This document shows, in pieces, positions 30,797-42,565 of a DNA stretch of 64,000 bases. Position 1 is the stretch's first letter; every line of letters begins with the position of its first letter. Position numbers and translations under genes: made by a program. The notes below the pieces were generated by a model. The model ran no database searches. It had not been told where the DNA came from and saw only the letters and a program-made list of their open reading frames with translations. This DNA comes from Ascaris suum. Its lineage: Eukaryota > Nematoda > Chromadorea > Rhabditida > Ascarididae. Location of the stretch: positions 4,662,501 to 4,726,500 of the forward strand of contig CM024185.1 in the NCBI GenBank assembly GCA_013433145.1, given 5' to 3'.

Positions 30797-33488
30797 AAAG
30801 TAAAAATCATACACTTACTTCTACCAAACAAACAACACATATTCAAGCAATTAATTTCTAATAAAATTGGTGCAGCTTACATGGTTTAGACGGTCAGCTG
30901 CCCTGCTTGCATATGAAATGTCACCCAGCATAAGCAGCTTCGACGTACTGTATCTAGTAGTCAACAACATCAAACAGATCACAATTACGCCGACCTTACG
31001 CTGAATGGAAGGGACAGTATTACCTCTGACCAGCATTGGTCAGCAGCAATGTCCAGACAAACAAGAGATAAGGAAGTCGGATGTATTCACGAATTTACCT
31101 CACCTGTATTAAAAAAAAGTGACCCGTTTGTCACTCACAATCTCACCGCACGAACCGGAAGTTACCTGCCCGAGCAATCGTCAAAAAAAGATGGCAGAGG
31201 ATCGATAATAACTACCACTCAGCAGCCCTCACCACGTTAATCAACATTTTAATTATACATATTACCCAGCAAATAAATATCACGTCATTATCGAAAAGAA
31301 TGGACATTAGGTTTCATGAATGGCTAGCTTTATCCTCAATTTCAACGGCAAGTTGTGGTTAGTTTAACGTGAAGTAATAAATAAAAACTCATAGTTCAAG
31401 AAGACGATTTCCAATAAAGTCGGCTAGTAAACTTCGCGATCATTTAAAATCCTCTCAATAATAAAAATCCAAAAAAAAAAACAATCAGAAAATATTTCAA
31501 TGAAAATACAACATAAAATTTCTATAGAAATGAGAAAATGAGAGGGAGAAAAAAGAGATAAATATTTAAATCATAGTATATTTTTCTTCTATCTATATCA
31601 ACGATAAAATAGTGATAATATTATATTCAAGTAATGAATTGGATAATGAAGCACCAATACTCCTTGAGAAAATATCAATAATAAACATCAATAAAGATTG
31701 AAAACTTTTTATTGCATATATAATATCCTCGTTTAGTAAAACAAACAACGAATAAAATATAACATTTCGTCAAAGAAGAAAGACGTTCGCAAATTTCAAA
31801 ATTACCGTTTTACATCCGCCCATTAAGTAGACATAATACCTTCCTATGGCCATTTATGGCCAAATAGGCCATCATTATAAGCCTCAATAATGAACAGAAA
31901 ATACTCTTCGATTCTCTGTAATGTTCATCATCTCTTCTCTACGATCGCTTATAACAACCAGTACAAACACCGTTCGTTTTGTTGCACCTTCATAAAGGTT
32001 AACAAAAAGATCAAGTAAAAAGTACAGGTGATATATAGCTAACAATAATGAGCACCATATCTGACGACAAATGACAAATATAGCAAATCTCTTTACACGA
32101 TAAAATCGAAAAATATTTGAAATAAATATGACAAAAATTAATGCTTAATAAAATCAAGGAAATAGAAATATTATCTATAAATCTAGCTAATACCAAAAAT
32201 GGTTTTTTAAAAGCCTTAATCCTAACAGATTATTAAAAATTGTCGTATATGAAAACCTACAGCAATAATCGATGAATTCTAGTGAACTGCAAAGCTGAAC
32301 TACGGCTAATAAAGGTGTAAACAAGGTACGGCAACCCAACAAATCCTTTCAAGAAATACTAACAAACGAATTGCCTAAATCTAAAGCGAACAAACTACTC
32401 AATGCTTAAGGCATTTAACGTCACGCTGAAACTTCATTACACTCGCCATCATACTACGACCAAAAAAAAAATTCAAAATAGGCCCCATGAAAAAAACCCC
32501 CTCTAGCTTGCCAAAGAAACCGACGTACCGCTATTTAAAAAGTATTCACACATCCCTCAAAGAAACTGATCGCTAAGGGCATTTACGATTCAGAAAAAAA
32601 GTGAAGACATCGCAGTTCTGTTATTGTCATCCTATTCTAATATATACACCTGTTACCTTATATTGATTTCTAATCTCTAACATTTATTTGTGGTACCACA
32701 GAGAATGTGATCTCAGTTGCACGAATCGACAGCATAACAAACAAATCCACTAATTCCTCCAGTTTGCTCACCTATCGCTTCAAATTATCCCTTCTTGTCT
32801 CCACTCTTGACACGATTCATATCCTCACAATCAAATCTCCATTTTCTTTAATCCCCATAAATCGAATGGAGAAAGACCGAGCAAACGATGCGTAACTTTT
32901 AACAATTTGAGGGTGATAACTGCTTCAGAACTTTTTAAAAGAACATTTGAAATAGAGAAATTCGATGTCATCGGCTATACGACAAAAATTTACATATAAC
33001 AAATCAATCTTACACTCGCATTAAAATCGCACTTAATTTGAATAATTAACTATACAAATAAGTTAAATCACGACGAAGCCAAAAATTTCAAATTTACTGG
33101 TCCATTAAATAAACTGTCAATGTTCGCAACAAAAGACATGCTCAATTTCCATGATAATATCACTTGATGGTGTTATTATTTCAGCTGATACGGTACACTA
33201 CAGTCCCGCACCTCAGGTTTATCCCACAAACGAACCAATAAACAATCATATGTTAGCATACAAAAACAGCTATTTAACCCTTTCTCCTTAAGAAAGTCCC
33301 CCTTCTATAAAGCAAAAATGTTTAAATACCTGCATTCTCTCTATTTTTTCGCTTTCTTGATAATCAAAGGGCATGTAAGCACAATGCCTTTCAACCAAAT
33401 CGATGTAATCAAGCCTAAAATATCATAAACAACTTACCACACAACACCGTCTAACAGTTAACAAAAAGTACGCATGACTGATGTCGCA

Positions 33489-36400
33489 TCAACGTGTCAA
33501 CATTAGCCCCATCAGCAACATATAAGGCCTAACATCGAGCTCGGCGACTTCATCCCGATTTTCATAGAATGGACCTGGTTTATACAGTTGCTGAGCTGAA
33601 AATATACAATTACTAAAATCAAATATCTACTCTCCATAAACAAATCGACAAACTATGCTCGTGTTCACAAATTTATCGGAGATCGAACACAGCGGAAACA
33701 TCAGAAAAAATCTTCTAAGGATATTTGCCTGTATAAAAGCGCACTGCTCGTGACCAAATGCCTGTATAAAAGCGCACTGCTCGTGACCAAATGACTGGGT
33801 CCTGCCAAACGAACGAGATGAAAAGCAGGCTGAGACATCAGGTAGCGTTTCCTCCACCCTCACTTCCTTTTTGTTTTTTGCAAGGATTAAAATGTCATTA
33901 ACCTGTGATGAACGAAACAATCGTACCTGGCTCCACCCAAACAATATTCTTCACGGCGCTAGCACGACTGAGATCGAGTGTATTCAACTGAAAGACGACT
34001 AAATCCAGACGACCATCTACTAGTTGCACGGCACGTGTCGTGATTGGTGTGCTGAGTGTCAACGAAGAGGGAATACCTTTACGTATTGCCTCAACAAGTG
34101 CTGCACCGAAACAGTGCATCACCGCGTTTGCTGCATTCTGCTCTCTAAAACAAACGTCACATCAATGCATAAATAACTCCACTGATATTTGCACACTTTG
34201 GATAAACAAAAGCAAATCCACCAACAACCTCCGAAAATCAACGGCAATTAGGCAACCAAGCCATATACGCAGGTTGTACTCATCCCCTCCTCTGTTCTCG
34301 TCGTTGCCTCTTCCAGGTAAAACTGTTTCCCCTGCCTAATTAAGCAGAATCGGCCCAGCAGAAAACGATCCCAAACACAGTGGTTAGTGGAAATAAGATA
34401 ATAAGTTTATAGACAATTAAAAAATATAAACAAAAATAAAATAATGAAAGTAAAATAAACTGAATACAAAAATAAAATGAATCAACTGAATAGAACTTAG
34501 CCTGTAAAACAGCGAAACTTCTAACATAGTGCGGGGCAATGAATATTGTGCTTTTGACATCTTCAAATAATATTACTCAAGAATTAAAGCAATAGAAAGT
34601 AAGCATACCTTGTCCAAGGATATTTCTGATCCTGTTCTCGAGTCCACATTATTGTATCCAAATGTAAATGAAACCTGTTCCGTGGCACCACTGCCTCTGT
34701 GTTATATATATTATCCTCCGTCAGATCGATTCTCGGGTCGATCGGAGTCACATCAGGCACCATCTCTTCCCTGAATACAACTCTTCAAAACTCTGTTCTA
34801 CACATCATTGATCCATGTCTAAACTTAACTTGCACAGGAATAAAGATCAGTTTGCAAGGAGCGGAGAGGGGAAGGTGACGGAGAAAGAAGAGGAAAGGAA
34901 TGGGTCGGAACTCGTTTTCAATCCAACTCATCTAAGAAGGAGGAAGGGGAAGATAGATTTGGGTGAAGACAACCACAAAGGAAGGTGAAGTGTCGAAAAT
35001 AAACGGGGGCGAAATTTCACCTACATTCAATATAACCATTTCCGCTCAAAACGTTAAAGAGAACAAGAAGCCAATCACTTCTCCACAGAAATGGCATAAA
35101 AACACCATAGAAACAACTCCTTTAAAACTGCATAATGAATATCGCATTTCTGTAATTAAAAGAATTACTGAATACATCAATTATAAATAAGCCATTTTGG
35201 TATGCCAATCAGAGATCTTCCTGAGCAAAAAGAAGCCAGAAAGCTTTCTGAATTAAAACTTCTGCTATGTACTGATCGCTGAAATCACTGCTAAAACCAC
35301 TTACATTCAATAATTACTACAAATATCTTACTTTGTTTTGCTAACTTCGTCTTTATCGGCCCATGGTTGAATGGCAACCGGTGACTGAATAACAAGGTGC
35401 GGCTGACATCGTACGACGAAAGGCCTTTTCTCAAATTCACCACCGAAATTTAATGCACCACTGAGAGGCTCATCACGATCGCACCTGAATAACTAACGTC
35501 GAAATTTCACGACGGTAATTAAAACTATGAACCCGTAAGGTAAAGGTGTTCGAAGTCACGAAAAAACTAATTTTCGAGTCCGTTATCGTTATGAACGCCC
35601 AATTTTACCCTCTAACTAGTATTACCCCAGGCGGTTACCTGCACCAATGAATTCCAGTTTCAGTCAAACGATAGCAATTTTATCAAACTATTGCACCGTG
35701 GTGCTTCCAGTGAGCATATATGGGTAACATTTGTGGACAATATTACCCTCAGGCTAGTTAAACTTTCTACTCCACCTAACAAGGTAAATGACGACCGCTG
35801 AAAACACTGATTTACGATGTGGGAACAAATACGTTTATGACTTCTTTGAGAAGATTTTCATCGGGTAACATTCCTTTTCACCCTTCTCATCCCTCTGAAT
35901 ATTTGCAAAAGAATTAAGAAAATAAAAGCATAAAAAGAACATACAAAAAGCTTCAATGGTTACTAATTTATAATTTAGCCATAAAAATGTTCACCGATAG
36001 AAACTATCAACAGCTTCAAAAAATCGCCCAAATACGGACTATATAAGAGTCTCCCTGTGCATGCTTAAACACTACAATTTACCATACATCCCCTTACATG
36101 AAACTCGTGTAAAAACTCAAAAATTTCGGATCACCTGTATCCTAACTTTAGTAATACCCACCTTTCTCTTTAGTAGCTCAAATATAGTAGAATGCTGAAA
36201 GCAAACCTCAAGAACTCAAGCTGATCGTTTTGGATTGCTGTCAACAAAATGCTTCGGTAAAGGTTGTCGAGGACAATATTGCTAAAATCACAGAAAATTA
36301 TCAATACAGAATCGCTAGATAAACGACCTATCCAGCTGCACTCAGAAATAGCTATATGCGACATGTGGTCTTATGAGAGGGAGGGAAGTAAAACTTGGAT

Positions 36401-39400
36401 AAGGCTTTCTTCTTCTCTCCTCTCGACACATCCCCGTAAGGCAGTCAACAAATTTGCAAAATAAGAAAAGGCGCGTTCCTAATTTTCATGGCAAGTGCAT
36501 GCCGTTCTTCTCTGATCTGCATTCAAATTAAAAATCAGTTTTCAGTTTCTTGCCTCATTTATATAACGGTTTAACCCATTAAGCAGGGACGCGAAAGTAT
36601 TAGGCCCCAGTACACCTAACGCCACATACGATGTTTCTGTTGTCAGAACGACAACACACTGTTTTATGTTTGAAATATAATTTTACAACATACTACGCGT
36701 TATGAGAAAGTTACATCTGCAACTCCCGCCCATGGTGAGTGAAGTTTCATCGACCACGTTACCTATGTCCAATCACGCATCACATAGATACTCAGAGGAT
36801 TTAATATCTGATCAAAACTCTGTCCATGTAAGTTGTGGAATTCGTAAATAATCAAAGAAATAACTTTTTCTTCATAACAGGTGTTCCATAAACTCGTGGA
36901 TGTCGGATCCAGAATAGCACTGGATCATGTCGTTTCGGTAATTTCTCTAATGTGGGATCATACCGTTCACCATGCATTATTAAATCTCGTATATGCTCCT
37001 CAAAATCACGTGGCAATTGTATTTTCGAAGCCTGCAAACAAGAGCATTACTGAACTGTGTTACGAAAGCCTCAATAATCATCACCTTACACCTGCACTCG
37101 AAAGCTGCAAGATGTGCAGAAATATTAAACGTGAGAAAGCGGCTTGAATCTGGCTGATCACCTGCTGTGTGGTTCCAACTCAACAGAGAGGAAAACCACA
37201 TTCACACAATTTGATGGAAATATTATCTACCTCTCGCGGTTAAGAACATGCCCCGAGGCACGAATTCAACTTCGGCCTGATATGTCAATTTCTGATATTA
37301 ATGCAGTGTAAGGAACCTTTATTCATATAAGAAGAAAAGATATTGCTAATTGCGATTGCAGTGTTACTGTGATCAATTGCTCATATCGTATAAACAGCTG
37401 ACTCTACAAAAACGCAGACTACAACAGTTACCCAGCACGTTCCCGCATTTGTTACGAATACCGCTGTGAGGAACCACCTACTCATCACAGAAATGCATCT
37501 GCTCCGCATATAAACAACAACTCCATTATCTCTCTTAGTCCAGTCTCTTAGAACGGTCCTAGCAGACCATTAATGCCCTGACCGTAGTATGAGACCACTT
37601 CATATAGAAGAATGGCGTTATAGACGGACCTTTTCGGCGATCGAAGAAGGAAAATGTGGTCTACGAACTGCGTTCGTAAGTGCACAAGCTTGATCAATAC
37701 CATCTGTAAACGGCTCTGTACCATCGAAGAGTGCACACTTCACTGTTTTATATAATGGATGATCCTGAAAAAATTCACTTGGATAAAAACCACACATAGC
37801 AGGAAAGAAAGATGAGAAAATGAAGAAAAGTAAATGAATCAAAGTGTAGAAATTAAGAGACAAACTAATCAATACGTTCAACGCTATCATGAACACACTG
37901 ACGTCACGAAGCGAAAAAAAAAACTAATGCCGAAAGGTTAGACAGAATGAGAGATGCAAAGCAAGACACAAAGAAAATAAGGAGGTGGTTTACTGATTGT
38001 AACTGGGGAAAGGGGGGAGGGGGTGGGGTCATAACAGCGAAAGAATACAAGGACCATACATGAATCATGGTGTTACTTCAATGTCGACTACTGCGTACCA
38101 CTGACTCAGCGCAACCAAACGATCGACAAACGACAATGATCAAAGCTGTTTTTATATTTCTGAACGAAATGCGACCGGTGATATTTGTGTTCATTGTGAG
38201 GCGCATAAATAATAACCTATCGCCATGACGAAATTAATTTAATTCAATTCAATTCAATTCAACCTGATAGGACATCCATAACCCTAAAGAATCAAACAGT
38301 AGGCCTTATCACAATAACTCAGAAGCAAATTTAGAATAAAGAAAGCATTCCACTATTGAATGAAGGAATTTCTCATTTAAAAAGAAAACGCGAAAAAATT
38401 AGTGGAGAAGAAAATAAACATCATTGTCTTACCGAATACAAAAATTTCAGCAAAAAAAAAAAAACTCTCTTTGCAATAAAACTGTTTGTATATTTTCAAT
38501 TTGCAATAAACTATATATGCAATAAATTTGCAATTTTGCAATAAAACTATATCGAAAGGCAACGGAAGTGACAAAAATTGTTTTAGAAAATAGTAAATGA
38601 AGTTATATCTCCAAAAAAAAAATGATTCGAACATTTTTATTCACGAAAATTTCTTAAATGGGAGCATTGCAATGGTTTTCATGAAGAACTTTTGTTCGGA
38701 TGATGGAAGCATTGCAATACTCAATCAGCCCAACTAATATTTATTCTCATTCGGATCGCGATTTCTCTTTGGCAAATGCAAAAAAAAAAAAAAAAAAAAA
38801 ATTCCGAGCCTTCAGAAAGAAAAAACCGATTTTAAAACGGGTGGGAAGCAGTCTAGAACTTCATTCAACTGAATTAACGACCAATATCATGCAAAATATG
38901 TCAATTCGTTTGCTAACCGACCGGGTTAAAGCAGCAATCTTTGCATGGCGCCTTTTTGACATGCAAATTTCTGTGCCATGGATATTAAAAAGTCGACCGG
39001 TCGAAGGTTATTTCCGTATACAAAGTATGCGAACAATCAGATGCACGGATGCAATGACGAACACCGGCAACTAGTACGATAAAACATTTCACGGCCCTTT
39101 GCGACATTTGCCTAATTATCAGCTGTATAACATATAGCCGTCAACTATTAACACTGTACTACTACTACCCATATATTTGTCATATGCAAAGATTAATACC
39201 TTCTAATAATATCTGGAAAATGATAAGATGGCTGGGCTGAAGAGAAGGGGAGGAGGGGATTGGCTTCAATAGAAATAAGAGCCAACAATCTCACCGCTTT
39301 CGCACTTCCATATCAAAAAGTATACGAATAAAAGCATTAGTGACAAAATCACAAAGCACCTGAGGAGTATTGACTTTGAAGGCAGGATGATCGATGACCG

Positions 39401-40446
39401 GGCTCGGCAATTCCCGCGGCGTTGGGAAGTCGGGGCTATTCGGATCGTATACCTCCACACCTAGAGCCTGAAAAAATGTGACTATTTCTCTAGGACACAA
39501 ATTATATCATCGATTAATCGTCCAGCGTGCTCAGGAATGAACTGCTATCTTCTACTACCCAACCACTCGAGGCATTATTGTATCGATCCAATAAGTGGCT
39601 TATTGATCTCCACACTTTCGACGAATGTCGCGCCCTTTAGCCAACATATTATCTCACCTTCGCGCTTTCCGAGCATTTCATCTTTCATGACTCAAAATTT
39701 GCAACTCCAAGTGTACAGCCACTACACCACTGACCACTGCCCACTAGCCAGGTCTTTACATTCCACTTTCTCGAACATCAAAAACGGTTATTTCTATTTC
39801 AGGGATATAGTCTCAAAGACAGCAAGGACTAAACAGCTACCGCTTTCAATAAGCATTTAATATGGTGAAAAAGACAATGGGACCAAGTGAAGAAGAACAA
39901 TTTAAAAAGAGAAGCAATAAATCTTTTTTCTGCATGCCTCGAACATATAAAAGAAAAATTCCTTTATGTTGCCGACCGGTAAATTCCAGAAGACGCCCTC
40001 CTCCGAAGTGCCCCTTCGTAACTCGTATTCAATCACCAAAGTCATGGTTTATTAGCTGCTACAGCAACCAATTGTCGAGTGATGGGAAACACTAATAATA
40101 TAATATTCGGATATTGCGCGATATTTGCTAATTCTCAGGGTTGAGGTCTGAAAAGGGATTCAAAACTAACCTCTGAAACGCATAATCTTTAACCATATTC
40201 CCGTTTCAACACAGCAACACTTCCTTCAATACCTCAGTTATGAATAACCTACCGAAGATGGAAATAAATAGACGAGCACCAACAAAGCAAACGATTTCAT
40301 GAGCAAAGAAAAGAACAAACCTTCACAGCGTCTGGCACTTGAAATGAAGGCATTTTGCGTTTATTTCGCGCTTCAAGAATAGCTTTAAATATTCTCGTAT
40401 CCATTTTGCCCCATTGTTTATTTGGTCGATATTTTCGAAAGACCAT
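33489..40446 (-). CDS. MRPL37: Mitochondrial large ribosomal subunit protein mL37
   Basis: Ten exons proposed: 40446-40321, 39467-39360, 37764-37630, 37031-36879, 36516-36479, 36281-36207, 35484-35332, 34770-34609, 34144-33927, 33595-33489. They total 1275 nt (424 residues; human 423). mL37 is a metazoan-specific structural protein of the mitoribosomal large subunit. Matches to the human protein include DHPLYKTVKCALFDG, an LPKR segment, NIVLDNLYRSILLTAIQ, a PIDPRIDLTEDNIY segment, and VVFQLNTLDLSRASAVKNIVW near the C-terminus. The 38-nt exon at 36516 is needed to restore phase, but its donor reads AG|GAACGC, not GT, so that junction is uncertain. The N-terminal two exons resemble human mL37 only weakly. 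The frame is open upstream of the chosen Met to an acceptor near 40484. A donor-like ATACG|GTAAGT at 41824 suggests a 5' exon. Confidence 0.88.
33727..33792. repeat. Perfect 33-bp tandem duplication
   Basis: Two identical 33-bp units (33727-33759, 33760-33792) lie in the last intron of the mL37 gene. The length is a multiple of three and one minus-strand frame is open, but it lies between two well-defined exons and is probably intronic. Confidence 0.95.
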
Positions 40447-42565
40447 ATTTATCACGTTTAATAAAATAATTTCCAATTGAAATCTGAAGTTTTCTAAAGA
40501 AAAAAAAAATACGATAAAAAGAACAAGAAAATATTAAACAAACAATTTCATTGTAGTAAGATGGCAATCATTCCTTTCTAAATTTACTATAGTATTTTAT
40601 ATCATCGAAATTCTATTCTCATATATAACTAAGAAATATCCTTCTTTTCATTCATTGAATTTTAAACTTACAAAAGTGATACTCATTGAGCAAAAGTAAT
40701 AAAAAATAAAAATAAAAAACAGACAAGCAATTACTTAGTAATAAGCGTAGTTTTTAAACGTGATGCCAAAATTCGGTGATGTAAATTTCGGGAGTGATTC
40801 GATCACACATTGAAATATAGTAGAACTATGCCGGAAATACTATTGCAATAGTATCACCATATAAATAAAATTGCACCGCGATGTTAATCACACTGCACTG
40901 TATTTCAACTTCTGGTTGATTACCGAGTCAATTAAAACAGATAAATTGATTTATTGATCTGTTTATTTTGAACTAGATCTTGACAACATGGTACTTGAGA
41001 TGCCAAAGTGATCGGTACGATTAGAGTTAAATAAATCGGAAAGAGGAAATACCGCCTATCAGTAGCGAAGCAATAATTGGAATGAAGGAGAGGGGGATGG
41101 AGGAGTGACTAAGCTGTAAAAGTTTAACTTTCCAAGAACTGCTATTTTCGATTTAAATTTCCCCATTGAAGCAATGCTTTAAAAAATATTCCACACTTCA
41201 ATGATTGCACCTGTGTCATTTATGTATTCAAAGAATCTCCTGAGTGAAATTTTTTTTTGGTGATTTGTGTGTGTCCACTTGCGGAATTTTTTCGATGAAT
41301 CACGACTTCAAACATCGATCAATGATCTAATTGATATTATCATGATCGAAAATATCGATTTATTGAATAAGATAATGATAAGAGCGTTTTTAGAGCTTTT
41401 CCAGGTAGATTTAGCAATCCAGGTATAACACTATCACAGATCTAAGAGCATTATCGAGTACGAAAATGAGTGTAGTTTCTCTTGTTGCAATAAGAATTGA
41501 ATCCAATTCAACAATTACATTCCTCATGATCGATATCGGCATTGCCATCAATCTTCTTGCAAATTTGTTTGTTCAAAATACAGCAAGAAATAACACTCGC
41601 AATTTAACACATTCAATTCATTTAAGTAATTGTTGCTGATTTCGGCAATCCGGTTAAACCGGCTTCCGGTTACGGATGACACTAATAACCGCGATCAGGT
41701 GCCATTCAAATCGACAACGGAAATAAAACCAAAACCGGACAACTGATCTTAAAAAAAAACGTTTTTAAAGAAAACGAGCATCCGACCAATTACTGTCGTA
41801 ACGGCAGAAATTTTCGCACTTACCGTATGCCCACCACCTTGCGAACGAAAAGTTTGCAAAGGTTTTCCTATGCAGAGTTAAGGGTCAATAATAACAGCTC
41901 TTTTTTCCTTCTTTTGTCCCACTTACCTGCCCGTTCTTTTGTCCTACCTACCTGACCATAATTCAATAGAACCTTTTGGAATCGTTTCCATATTAATCCC
42001 ACCCTCTAAGTCCTTTATTGTTTTTTTGCCAACGATTTTCTCGGTTCTTTATCAGGTTCTTATCTTTATGATTGCATAACGGTGCATGTCATTTCCAATT
42101 TATACCCCTAACAATCTCTTATTTCCTCATTTTCATAATAAACTTCTCTCCGCCTTTGCTGATTACAAACGCCTTTTTAATTCTGAAGTTCTCCGCCTTG
42201 AAAAGTTGAAAATTAGAAAAAAATTTCAGTTAAGCTCTAAAGGTAAAGTTTTAGTTTCCTCGAAGGAATATTTGACGACTAGCGTCAGCTGAAATTAAAA
42301 TTATGCAGCTATCTATGCGCACTGGACGAAGTATACTATGCACTGAATCAAAAGGATATCCTGTAGGTTGTAATAGAGGGTTCCAACTCCTCGCTCAACC
42401 CTCCTGACAGCGACTATCACACCTGATCTCAAGTCGAGAAATCGCAAGTTCGATGCCGGATCACCGCGACCTTCTGGATCTGCGATCCTCGTATTCAGAT
42501 TTGTCTTGATATAGGATGTCATTCAATTTCGCTCAAAAATTTATTGAAGCTTTACAAATGAATTA
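40447..42565. other. Intergenic stretch
   Basis: Between the mL37 start and the stop of the cysteine-repeat gene. It may hold a 5'-UTR exon of mL37 ending at 41824 and a tRNA-like element at 42375-42470. Nothing else is supported. Confidence 0.55.
42375..42470 (+). repeat. tRNA-derived SINE-like element
   Basis: The plus strand reads CACACCTGATCTCAAGTCGAG and then ATCGCAAGTTCGATGCCGG. This order is typical of tRNA-derived SINEs (B-box-like AAGTTCGATGCC at 42446-42457). It lies about 100 bp downstream of the stop of the cysteine-repeat gene. Confidence 0.45.

Larger units (their letters stand above)
30489..33488. other. Intergenic stretch
   Basis: Between the geranylgeranyltransferase start and the mL37 stop. 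It holds an (AAAT)n array, a tRNA-like fragment near 30.74 kb and otherwise plain AT-rich sequence. No gene seen. Confidence 0.6.

Noticed and set aside
33489..40446. Assignment as mL65 (MRPS30) instead of mL37
   Set aside because: The FQLNT motif is shared by both families, but the DHPLYK segment, exon order and total length fit mL37.
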